From Gnetum montanum (lineage: Eukaryota > Streptophyta > Gnetopsida > Gnetales > Gnetaceae): 39,366 bases of DNA. Positions 30,307 to 39,366 of the stretch are shown here, piece by piece (position 1 is the first letter of the stretch; every line of letters starts with the position of its first letter). The stretch is taken from contig MNCI01015859.1 in NCBI GenBank assembly GCA_015680685.1, positions 68,914-108,279 on the forward strand. Reading direction: 5' to 3'. Under the pieces are notes generated by a model. The model did no database searches. It saw only the letters and a program-made list of their open reading frames with translations, and was not told the origin of the DNA. Both the position numbers and the translations under genes were made by a program.

Positions 30307-31176
30307 TGATAAGTCATGTTTTTCATACACTCCAATATCGAAGTTGCTGTGATATCAGGTACATGATATCAAGTATGTAATATTGTGGCCCAAGATGAGA
30401 TATCAAACATTTGATATCGTAGGGTTACTCTTGGATCTATAAATACAACCCTTGTGCACATAATTGAGAGTAGTTTTTGGTAGTCAAATAGTGAAACTCT
30501 TGTAGTTTGTCCATTTGAGAGTTAGAATATTTTCCAAGTGCCCATAGCAGGAGGTCTAAGTGTGAACAGATCTCTATTCAAGCATTGATGTACTTGAACA
30601 CACCATTGTGTTGGCAATAAATATGAACTCTTTGATTCATCCTTGTAGCACTTGAGGCTTTCTTTCTTATGCATTTATATATTGTGATTTCATGCAATTT
30701 ACATTAATGTTATTCATGCAGTAATTAATTCTAATTAATCAAGCAACTCATTAAAATACACAAGCACAACTCCTTTGAACATATGTGTGACAGTTGGTAG
30801 CTCAGAAATAGTTCGCATTTGACAACCCAACAGTGTTTATACAAAGTTCAAGGTGTGTCTGGGAATTGGGAATGGTTACTTATGTTAGGCTACATTAGAC
30901 CATAGTTTCCTTAGCATTTAATTACTCTTACTTTCATTCTTGTTCTAGTCGAGTAAATTGGTAAAACATAAAAATAATAAAAATCCTACACCTCAGTCAC
31001 ACTTAACCATACAATTGCATTTCATGAGTGGGACTTAGAAGACAATGAACAGATAACATGCATGCACTATTTAGCTCTAGCATACTTAGTAATTAAAGTC
31101 TACGGAATTCGACCGGATTACACATGTACGCCTATGATTCATATGGTTGGGCATAGGGGTACCTCGCCACTCATCA
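30307..31176 (+). repeat. 3' LTR of element III
   Basis: It runs from TGATAAG to TCATCA and pairs with 21004-21873. TATA box CTATAAATA is at 30437-30445 and GTTAGAATATTTTC at 30521-30534. Confidence 0.9.
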
Positions 31177-31181
31177 AATAT

Positions 31182-32270
31182 CATATTATCTTAATCATAA
31201 TTTTCAATAAGAACCTTATGTGACTAGGATGTTGATTATCTTTCTCCCATTCTCTCTCTCTCTCTATCATTCATTTATCTCATCTTCGACCACCTCACTG
31301 CCTACCACCCTAGCAACTTGCTCAATTTTTTTTCTAGATAGCATAACTCTAAGACTATTACTTTCATGGGTGTGGAATTTAACTTAACCCAACCATTCAT
31401 TATTCTTGGGGCCCATGGACTCTTTGGAATGAAGCTATGCAAGGGCATAATAAGCATACGCCTCCTTTGGGGAGAACCCACTTGCATTCCTTTGGTCTAT
31501 CTTAAGTTAAATTCCCTAACCATGAGTTCTTGATTAATCAATCCTATTGATAGCATTTTTGCATCTGGTTTTGCTTTTTTTGACATTGGGATATCCTAAA
31601 AAAACTCATCTAATCCACTTGAATTTCTTTTACTTAACCAAACCTATCCTCTTTCAAGTTGTTACCATCATTCTACATAATTTTGGCTTCCATTTGGCTC
31701 TTGTTTCATTCCAAATCTTGTTTGAAATTCCTTTGGTTCTTAATGGGAAAGATAGCTACAAATAGCTAAGTTGACACATCCCCATTGACATAGTTGGATG
31801 AGTCAATGTAACCTCATTGATGTAGCCCCATCGATGCCACATTAAATCCTATCAATATGTATGACACTTAGATCATTTTTATAATTTTTCAAAGCCCAAG
31901 AACCTTTTGAGCATCCTAACTTCCAAACTGCTTACCCGATTTCACCTATTTTTCAATCCTTGAGCTACCAGAGGTACGCATTACATTTTTGGGAACACAA
32001 ACTTTTAGTTTTATCTCAAAATTTTTTTTGAAATTTTTCTAACTCCCCATGGTTAAAATTTTAAAGTAATATTAAATTAATTATCATAAAGTGTTAAGAC
32101 CAACAAACAAACTCTAATAGGATAGAATAAAATAATGCCCCTAGATTGCGATCATAAACAAGCACTTAACAATAAAATCTTAATGCCTAATAAATTAACA
32201 TAACTTGATCTAATGAAGAAAGGTATTCAATGACTAAACGTTATGAACCAAAGAGTTAATCATGGGTTAT
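31182..32270 (+). other. Post-pol region of element I, last part
   Basis: It resumes the element I sequence broken by III and aligns with II from about 15750 to 16880. It shares 'CCATGGACTC', 'GCAAGGGCA', 'ACCCACTTGCAT' and a late segment ending GAGCTACCAGAGGTACGC (31962-31979). A CATTGA/CATCGATG motif cluster lies at 31775-31860. No gene is seen. Confidence 0.65.
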
Positions 32271-32274
32271 GTTT

Positions 32275-35090
32275 GTGATCGCAAATGAAACTTAAATGAG
32301 GACCATAAGCAGGAAGGCCATCGTAGCCTAGGGAAAAGTGACCCTAAGGAGGAAGGAGCCAACAACAATAGCAACAACAACCCAAAGAACAAGTAGCCAA
32401 TATAACACATGCCATTGGATCACTTTGAGAGGAACCTGAAGTGGAATCTGTTAGGTAGATTCCCACAGTGGAAATAGGCCAATCTAGATAGGATGAGGCT
32501 TCTTAGCTAACGCCTACCCTAGAGGTCATCCTCATGAAGGCTTACCTGCAATGAATTAGGACCAAGGAGGTCCAAAGTTCAATTCTATAGGAATTTAACT
32601 TTTGACGCTTCTTGGAGTTGGTGCTAAAGGAGATTAGAATGCAATTGTAAGGGTCTTCCTTATGGTCCATTCTCTCCAATAGTGAAGAGTGGTACATGGG
32701 GGATATGTACTTGTTTTGAAATAACTCACAAGGAGATGCATTAGTGAAAATTAATGGCATCACCATCTCTTATTCAGTTGAGGCCATAACTAAGGCCCTT
32801 AGTTTATCCAACACTAGGAAAAAAATTGTTGAGATCTCAACATAGGTATACTTTGAGGCAACAAAAGAATGGGTCTAGTGATGCTACAGAGTGGACGATA
32901 AGGAGCATAGTACCGTGATGAAGGCAAAATGACCATAGTACAAAATTGTATCCCATCACCTAAACCCAACAATGAGGCCAAGAAAGATGATAGCCTTCTT
33001 CGCCAAGGGTATGCATAGCTCTAAGTAGAAAATTCCTTGTCAACCTACCCCAACTCATCTTTGTAGAGATTGAAAAACAGTTCAAGGAAAATGAGTTGGT
33101 AGGAAGACACTCCCCTTCCCATGCTTGATTAGAAAATTATGCAAAAGAAGAGGAGGATAGATTGCTACTTGAACAATGTGATCAACAACACTCTTACCAC
33201 ATCATGATAGAAGATGATGAAGGATAAGGTAACAATAAAGCTATTAAAAGATGAGCAGCCACCACCACCACCACCACCACCTACAATCACAGAAACTACA
33301 CCAAAGATGCTTACAATCATTGAATGGCTTAGAAATCTTCAAAAGTAATAGTTGCAACAACAACAAGGATTTCTAGGTGGTGGGAAGTCATCTTTCTATC
33401 ATCTAGCCATGAGCTAATCTTAATGATGTTACAAGGACCATCAATTGGCTAGATAGTGAGACAGTGGCACTATTCTCTACACAAAGGAACTAGGCATCTA
33501 TAAGGCCCAATCCAAGTGCTAAAAAGATCACAATGTTCATTCCTATATACACATTTCCTAAAATTTCAAGAAATGTTACAGCCTTTTTAGTTATGTTCAA
33601 GGAAGGCAAAGGAGCAACAAACCTGGTGATGTGGCACAACAACTAAGAGATAGCAGCAAAGATGGTGGCTGATATTGTAACCAGAGCCTTTAATGCTCTT
33701 GCAGAGTATGTATCAGACATAGATGTCATGGTAGATATCCATGCATCAATAGGATCAAGGAGTGGTTAGATGCATGCTGCCCAACATGAGTTGTTGGAAA
33801 GACTAGTAGGAGTCAAACAACCACTTCCACAGATCTTTGATCTCACGGATGAAATTAGCACAGACTAGTTACAACTGCTCAAGAAAAAGAGTAAGTTGTT
33901 GGTTGCAAATGTGCACTTGAGGAGGCCATCATGACTAATCATCAATTGGTCACCAAAGTTGTGAAGGTAAGAGTGCATCACTCCAACCCTACCATTCTCT
34001 AGCTAAAGCCTCCACGAGATGAAGCTTTTCAACAACTTTAATAAAAATGTTAAGAGGTCGAGAATTGAAAAGATATGGTAATCTTTGATGTGTCTGTGCT
34101 TAAGGCTATGGCCAATAACACTCATCACCTATGAAACACAGAGCAACAAAAGAACCAAATGGTCAAAAATATTTGCCAATAGTAGGAACAGCTTGCCAAG
34201 GTGAACTTGGACTTGAGGAGGTTGGCAGCTGAAATAGGAATCTTTTGATGGAGGAAGTTTGTGCTCTTTACTAGAAGACTACAACTAAGGTAACTGCTTG
34301 GAAGAATGAGGCCCTAAAATTCGAAAGAGTGAAAATCATTACAAGGACTAGGTTGGACTACTCAAGGAAGTCAATGAGAAGGAAATAAAATTAGCCAAGA
34401 TGAAGATGAATGAGGCCCTCTAATAACTCTAGCAAAGAGGTGATGTATGGTAGCTCATCTTTAATAGACTACATGTATATAACAAGGTAGAAATCTATCT
34501 AAAGAAGTTATATATCGAGGATATGATAGAGTACATGAAGCTTGCCAACCTTTGATATGCAAATTTGGCAATGTTGATAGCAAAGAGGCCAAGATTTGAA
34601 CTAGAGAAGTAGATCACCAACTCCTACCTCCTCTATGAGGTGGAGTTCAAGCTTCATAAAGATATAAAACAAAAGTTAGAGACAACCAATGTGGAGCTTG
34701 AAGTTCTCAAGAGCAAGTTCACTAATCAACGAACTATTTCTTGAAACCTAGCAAGGAGAATGAATGTCTACCATTAGGTACAGAACCTCATAAAGAAATT
34801 TGATATTGGATGTAAGACATTTGAAGCCTGGTTTATCAACATGAAGGAAATGTTTCTTTCACTGTCATGCTTGTAGGATGTCCATGCACCCGATCATATA
34901 GGTGAAGTAGTTTGGACCATTTATGATCCATAGTACAAGGAGGAGAAGATGAAAGTACCCTTAGATGCTTTTGGACTTCTAGTAGCAACAGTAATAGCAA
35001 AAAGGCAACCTCAGCCTTCAACAACACTAGGATGTAATGAATGATCATCCAAGGCACAGGAGCCTCCATCACCAAGCATTGTATGAGGCT
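32275..35090 (+). pseudogene. Third gene of element I (post-pol; plant transposon-protein-like domain plus coiled coil)
   Basis: This is homologous in order and length to the third gene of element II (16884-19790). Clear blocks are EEWYMGDMYLF near 32683-32720; 'KINGITISYSVEAITKALSL' (about 32745-32810); 'YKIVSHHLNPTMRPRKMIAF' (about 32940-33000); 'RKTLPFPCLIRKLC' near 33100-33140; a His/Pro run at 33255-33285; Lys/Glu/Leu-rich segments at 33870-34700 typical of coiled coils; a conserved 'FEAWFINMKEMF' near 34820; and a Pro/Ser-rich end. It has many stops and frameshifts. Presence in two separately inserted elements, with the same domain order, shows it belongs to the element and was not picked up once. 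It lies just before the 3' LTR. Function is unknown. Confidence 0.68.
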
Positions 35091-35257
35091 TCATCACATC
35101 TCTATCCATTCAATAGGTACCTACTGAAATTTTATTTAAGTGTCCAATTTTTTTATAAAATCTCACTCATATGTATAAATCTATATAATCTAGCACTCAG
35201 AGTTCATTAGACTCAATTAGTTAGTTAATAAAGTACCATACTTCTGTAAATTTTGTT

Positions 35258-35293
35258 CACTTGAGGACAAGTTTTCAGTTAGTTAGAAGGGTT
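35258..35293 (+). promoter_or_regulatory. 3' end signal and purine tract of element I
   Basis: CTTGAGGACAAGTTTTCAG (35261-35279) followed by TTAGAAGGGTT leads into the 3' LTR at 35294. It matches in order the equivalent signals of II and III, though the purine tract is damaged. Confidence 0.6.
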
Positions 35294-36157
35294 TGATGAA
35301 CCATAAATAAGACAAACTGCATCAACGCATGCCGATTGACATAGCCTTATTGATGCATGCTATGATGTGTTGACGTAGGTACATTCACGCTCACATAGTC
35401 ATTACCTATATAAATGCACATACCCCTTACATTTATGACATCTTTTGATTGTAGCCTTAGTCAAATTCTTGTAGTTTCTTTTCATGAAAGTTAGAATATT
35501 TTCCCTATAAGTGCCCACAGTGTGGATTGAAGAGATTATATGGCATTTTATTTGAGTGCATATGTACTTAGACACATTTGCATAAGAGACAATAAAATTG
35601 AGATTTCCTCTATCTATTGTAGCATTTAGAATAGCATAATTCTACTTTACATGCAATTTATGTTCTTGTTTTTAAGTAATCAATATTTTTAAGCAACATA
35701 AGTATGAACACTTCGAGCATAACATATTAATGCTTGATAATCCCAACAGTAGATACTTGGTGCACCTAATAGTATACACTTGGTACACCAACAACATTAA
35801 TAAAGGTTCACGATGTGTATGAAAAGTGGGAGTGAATACTCTACATTAGGATAGTTAATTAATGAAGTCATTAATTAGTTTGTTAATTTAAGTATTAAAT
35901 CTTCATTCATTCAATCATTTAGCAAGCAGGATATAAAATGATAAAAAGTATAAAAAAAAATATTTTGCCTCAAGCACACTTGATTATATGCACACATTAA
36001 CACAAGTGTGGATTGGGAAGACAACAACTTACAACTACATAATTTACCATTTAGGAATATTGGCCACTTAGGTAAATAAGTCCATGGAATTTAACTGTAT
36101 CATGTGTGAACATTTGTGATTCATATGGTTAGACATAGGGACTACCACTGCTCATCA
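35294..36157 (+). repeat. 3' LTR of element I
   Basis: TGATGAAC at 35294 to TCATCA at 36157, 864 bp. It has CATTGA-type motifs in U3, TATA box TATATAAAT at 35407-35415, and GTTAGAATATTTTC at 35490-35503. The end 'CATATGGTTAGACATAGGG' matches the same place in II and III LTRs. The 5' LTR is outside the window or lost, so no target duplication can be checked; the flank starts AACCA. Confidence 0.85.
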
Positions 36158-36206
36158 AACCATGTGTAAAAAGCAATTTTATTTGCAGCATATCCGAGGA
36201 TGATCC

Positions 36207-36420
36207 TTTAAAATACCTCCTTATTTATCTGTTGTTATTTCCAAACAAAGTAACGTGATAATTAAACATGCTCATTTGGGATCTCACAATCTATTGATTG
36301 AAACAGGGAGGTGGATTAATCTTCAAAGAGAGCAACACATCTGTAATTTTTGTATACATACATTAGTGGAAGATGAAGCACATATATGTTTGAATTCTCC
36401 TTTCTTTAATGCTCTTTGAC
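36207..36420 (+). pseudogene. LINE-like C-terminal fragment (RVT-associated Cys/His region)
   Basis: One frame reads PPYLSVVISKQ, then GSHNLLIETGRWINL, QREQHICNFC, and VEDEAHICLNSPFFNAL before a TGA. The pattern 'S-H-x-L-x-I-E-x-G-R ... R-x-x-C-x-x-C ... E-D-E-x-H ... C-P-x-F' is familiar from the region after the reverse transcriptase in non-LTR elements, where it is thought to bind nucleic acid through Cys/His residues; here the last Cys is Ser. Weaker similarity may continue past the stop to about 36540. The rest of the element is missing: it would lie to the left, where LTR I now stands. I cannot name the LINE family from memory. Confidence 0.5.
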
Positions 36421-38573
36421 TTAAATATAGTATTTAGGCAACAACTTTACCACATTTGTTTGAGGTAGAGATGTCAAATTTTGGTTATTTTCTTGATGAG
36501 GTGTTCAGGATCCATCATGATCATATCAAAGCTTTTTAATATATATATTTTTGTCTTATAGACCCTTTATGGTCTTACAAGGACATAATTAAGCATTTCC
36601 ATTTCCATCTCCATATTAAACATCTTTGATTGGCCTATGAGATGGTGATACTTTTTGTTATAAATTGAACATTAAACATTTTTCATTTTTATAGAATGTT
36701 GATTTATTTTTAATTTCTTTTCATTTATCTAGTTTATATATCATTAAGCCCTATTTGATTTCTTACACTCTATCATGTTCTAGATTGTAATACTTAGAAT
36801 AGTTTGTACATTTGCAACTCACATATTTTCAATATTGTAACTACTAGTTCTTAATGTTAATATAATAGTTTTTACTTTTCTTTTAATTTCACAAAAATTA
36901 TTTATACACAACAACAATTTAATCTCTACTAATAAAAGAAGTAACTATGTTATCGGTATTTGTAGATAAGGTCGAGAAATCTCAATTAAGAAAAATAGTT
37001 ATACTAAACTTGAATAGTGTCCTAGTAAAAGATGCAAAAGAACTTAAGAACTACACAAGAAAGCTCTACTTATTCAACTAAGTGTTCATGAGTTCTTAAA
37101 GGAATTGGTTAAGGTCAGGTTCAAATATGTATTTTAGTCATGAGTGCAATTAATAAATATTAAAAGAATAACAAATTATCTATTTAGGAGCATGGATAAA
37201 AACCCAAAGTTCACTTAGTTTCAAACTCACTGTTAATAACATTTTCATAAAGGCACAATGGTGTCACTTTTCCATAATTCTTTAGAATGCATTTTAAAAA
37301 AATATGGTGATCAATTTGAATGGGAGGACGTGATAATAGTTGATTATACATATGATAAAATTTTTGATGAGGATAAAGGAAACTTTATTCTTACAAGTAA
37401 ATATGATATAAACAATGATAATGATAATTATCTTTTCAAAAAATTATTAGCTTTGTTTGTAAATCCCACTTTTGATTAACTCATAATTAAGGAAGTTTTA
37501 AGTTCTAATAAATGACTATTTATATATAATACCTTTATTTTGAATGAAAGTAGATGGCAATTATACGTTTTTGCAACTCTTTTTATAACTATGATTGGTT
37601 TTGATATGGCCACATGGGCGATAACATTGATAATCAAACCATTGATAATATTAAAGACTATGCTAAATCATGTTTTTTATTAAAAAATTAACTAAATAAT
37701 TATAAAATAACATATTTCTTCACTTTTGACTTGTAGATTGATCTTTTGGTCTCAATCTTCATCAAACATTTTATTGTATGTATTTGAACTCCTAAATAGA
37801 AAGTTTAATATGATGTCAAGTTTATATAATACATTGATGTACATCAAAAGCATACCCATGGGTATCATTTGAAGATATATTAATTTATAATTAGCACATT
37901 CACCATGAATAATGAGCATCAATTCACCAATTTAGGAGAATCCATATAGAATATTGAATGATAATTAAAGAATACTAAAAAAAATTCAACTAGTTTGTGT
38001 TGATGTTGCATGTAGTGTCTATGACCTTACCATGTTGGAGGACTAAAAATGAAATTTTCTTGAGCTTCTTTAATAGTCTTAGCAACTTGTTTGCACCTCT
38101 TCTTCTTGTACTTTAATGATTTTGAGAACTTGTAGCACTCTTTGAAACCTTTATGCCTGATTAAGTCCATGTTATATTTTCTTGAACTTTGGATTGGATT
38201 AGTTCAAGTGGATTGGTTTTGAATTATTGTTGCTCTCTCTTGAACTTGAAATTTTGGTAAGTCTTTCTTGCTTGATTTTGGTGCCTTTAATGACTTAATT
38301 ATGAATAGCCTTATTTCCCTCACTTGAAGCTTCTTCTTTTTCATGGTTTTCTTCTTCTTTGACTCTTCTTTTTGGATGCATGATTCTTCTTTTGCTTGAC
38401 TTTGCTTGGCTTTGATCTTAAGCAATTTTGAGGCTTCTTAGTTATTTGTATCTTCATAAGGCTTCTTGGCTTGAGCTATTTTTAGGCTTTCTTGTTTGGG
38501 ACTTATTTAAATTTTTTGTATGACCTTGGTGTTGTTAGTTTGCCTTTTTCATTGTTGATTTGGACTTAATTTG
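36421..38573. other. AT-rich region without recognised genes
   Basis: No conserved gene is seen in 2.1 kb. An open stretch at 37258-37479 (+, 73 codons, starting MVSLFHNSLECILKKYGDQF) is Asp/Asn/Lys-rich and has no family I recognise; it could be chance. On the - strand 38050-38500 is purine-rich and gives Lys/Glu/Gln-rich open stretches (73 codons at 38204-38425), likely compositional. Region 36540-38000 is plain AT-rich. Confidence 0.5.
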
Positions 38574-38624
38574 TGTTGATGCGTAAATTTTGGATATGCG
38601 AACACCTATGAAAACTCGTTTGAG

Positions 38625-38679
38625 GAGACTATAGCCTAGGGCGCCTCCCGTATGGGTACGGAAACCCGGGAATAGTCTC
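38625..38679 (-). other. Hairpin near the U5 end of LTR B
   Basis: GAGACTAT (38625-38632) pairs with ATAGTCTC (38672-38679). Inside, TCCC (38646-38649) pairs with GGGA (38668-38671) and GGGT (38654-38657) with ACCC (38664-38667). The right arm is continuous and the left arm has bulges. In the - strand RNA it would lie near the 3' end of U5. Confidence 0.55.
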
Positions 38680-39280
38680 AGCTGAAAAAGCTATGTGACA
38701 GTAAAATATTTAAAACTTAAATTTGATTTAATATTTAAATACTTAAATTTAATTTAATATTAGAAACTTAAAATAATTTGTGCAACTTATAAAATGATAA
38801 ATAATTCAAAAATTCAAATTTTATATGTCCCGCTGCAAAAGGTGCTTGCGGTTGCTTCCGCTATTGTTGCCTTTGTGGCAGAGACAGATTCACCTACTGC
38901 AACAACTACTTGCAAGGGAGAAAAGAGGACTGCTTGCTGCTGCCATGCACTCAGGAGCTCCTGCACTAGAGGTAGAACTTGTGGTAGAGGACTGTGCGCC
39001 AGCAGAGGACGGATGGACGGCAACGGGCGGTGAAGCAGCGGTGGATGAAGACAGTGTGTGGCCTCCGGTTGTCACTCTGGAAACCCTGGAAGCCGCTGCT
39101 GAACCCAAGGGAACTTGCAACTGACAAAAAACCAAAAAGAACCAAGAAAATAGCCACTAGAATCTTCCTGTGAAACCTGCAGAAATAAGACAAGCGAAAC
39201 CAAAGCCCAGCAGTAGAAGGCTGAAATCCTTCTGTGAATTCAGGCCAAAACCTCCCTCCCTCAACTCCATCACCTTGATG

Positions 39281-39290
39281 GCTTTTTATA
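39281..39290 (-). promoter_or_regulatory. TATA box of LTR B
   Basis: On the - strand the sequence is GGCTATAAAAAGCC, a strong TATA box inside a short palindrome, preceded by ACCCTAACCCTAAA (39300-39313), a telo-box-like motif. LTR A has the same arrangement at 1792-1797. Confidence 0.55.
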
Positions 39291-39366
39291 GCCAATTTTA
39301 GGGTTAGGGTAACCCACCTTTTTTGTTTTCAATTTTTAATTTTGTATTCTTCTTTCCTTTTTTTTA

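Larger units (their letters stand above)
21004..31176 (+). mobile_element. Element III: complete but decayed Athila/Tat-like Ty3/gypsy retrotransposon lacking the third gene
   Basis: Element III is 10.17 kb, with two 870-bp LTRs, primer binding site, gag, protease, RT, RNase H, integrase, post-pol region and purine tract. LTR ends are TGATAA...TTATCA (5') and TGATAA...TCATCA (3'). The target duplication is GATAT at 20999-21003 and AATAT at 31177-31181, one transition apart. It sits in element I, 96 bp from II. Its LTR U3 differs from those of I and II, so it is a separate subfamily. It keeps only the very start of the third gene (about 29950-29990), so it is an internal deletion derivative. 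Confidence 0.92.
2211..36157 (+). mobile_element. Element I: 5'-truncated Athila/Tat-like Ty3/gypsy retrotransposon, split by two insertions
   Basis: Element I is present in three pieces: 2211-7532, 20908-21003 and 31182-36157, about 10.4 kb in all. The pieces run in register with the uninterrupted element II: gag, protease, RT/RNase H, integrase, a long non-coding part, an extra 3' gene, polypurine-like tract and 3' LTR. The 5' LTR, primer binding site and first ~1.2 kb of gag are missing; similarity starts abruptly at about 2211, matching about 23270 in element III. Elements II and III interrupt its post-pol region. It is the most decayed of the three, with frequent stops and frameshifts, as expected for the oldest. 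The Athila/Tat assignment rests on the protein motifs and the long region after integrase. Confidence 0.85.
38574..39366 (-). repeat. LTR B (same family as LTR A), cut by window end
   Basis: It begins TGTTGATGCG, like LTR A at 707, and shares the AT-rich block at 38723-38845 with 717-835, then a GC-rich part and a TATA box. No primer binding site lies next to its low-coordinate end (flank ATTTG), so it is a 3' LTR or a solo LTR of the - strand family. It contains a hairpin at 38625-38679 that LTR A lacks at its N. The far end is outside the window. Confidence 0.75.

Noticed and set aside
37258-37479. 73-codon + strand open frame starting MVSLFHNSLE
   Set aside because: It is short, AT-biased (Asp/Asn/Lys), has no recognised motif and no neighbours. 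It is mentioned only as part of the AT-rich region.
38204-38425. Lys-rich 73-codon - strand open frame
   Set aside because: It is a by-product of a purine-rich strand with simple AAG/GAA repeats; no conserved domain is visible.
39301-39315. Telomere-like GGGTTAGGGT near the right edge
   Set aside because: There are only two short units in front of a TATA box in an LTR. It is more likely a telo-box promoter motif or chance than telomeric repeat.

Overview
This window is plant nuclear repeat DNA. It holds no recognisable single-copy host gene, no tRNA or rRNA gene, no CRISPR array and no prokaryotic-style operon. Almost all of it is LTR retrotransposon sequence. Three related, decayed Ty3/gypsy elements (I, II and III) lie on the + strand, nested in one another. 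LTR sequence of a different and apparently younger family lies on the - strand at both edges (A on the left, B on the right). The size and age of the decayed elements suggest a large-genome land plant; a gymnosperm or a large-genome monocot would fit, but the sequence alone does not decide.

Layout. 1-2010: 5' end of element A on the - strand (gag start, leader, primer binding site and a CpG-rich 1.3 kb LTR). 2011-2210: unassigned AT-rich DNA. 2211-7532: first part of element I (truncated gag, protease, RT/RNase H, integrase, start of the post-pol region). 7533-20902: complete element II, 13.4 kb, with paired LTRs and a perfect 5-bp target duplication GGAGT. 20908-21003: 96 bp of element I. 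21004-31176: complete element III, 10.2 kb, with two 870-bp LTRs and target duplication GATAT/AATAT. 31182-36157: the rest of element I (post-pol region, extra 3' gene, 3' LTR). 36158-38573: older AT-rich DNA with a small LINE-like coding fragment at its left end. 38574-39366: LTR B on the - strand, cut by the window end.

The order of events can be read directly. Element I is oldest; II and III then landed 96 bp apart in its post-pol region. When II and III are taken out, the three pieces of I line up continuously with the uninterrupted post-pol region of II. The PR-RT-RH-IN order, the CX2CX3HX4C knuckle, the protease motif, the primer binding sites and the long post-pol region point to the Athila/Tat side of Ty3/gypsy. 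None of I-III is autonomous now: all carry many stops and have lost catalytic residues.

Most interesting points: (1) elements I and II carry a third gene between pol and the 3' LTR, with a domain resembling the 'putative plant transposon protein' family followed by coiled-coil segments; III has lost it by internal deletion; (2) all three elements have a stop codon at exactly the same place inside the gag zinc knuckle, followed by a short hairpin; (3) I and III share an Asp-to-Glu change in the RT catalytic motif; (4) five otherwise diverged LTRs share an identical 14-base box; (5) LTR B has a strong hairpin, and the matching ~140 bp are missing from LTR A exactly at an assembly N. Two other Ns are flanked by exact 46-bp and 59-bp duplications and look like unmerged contig ends.
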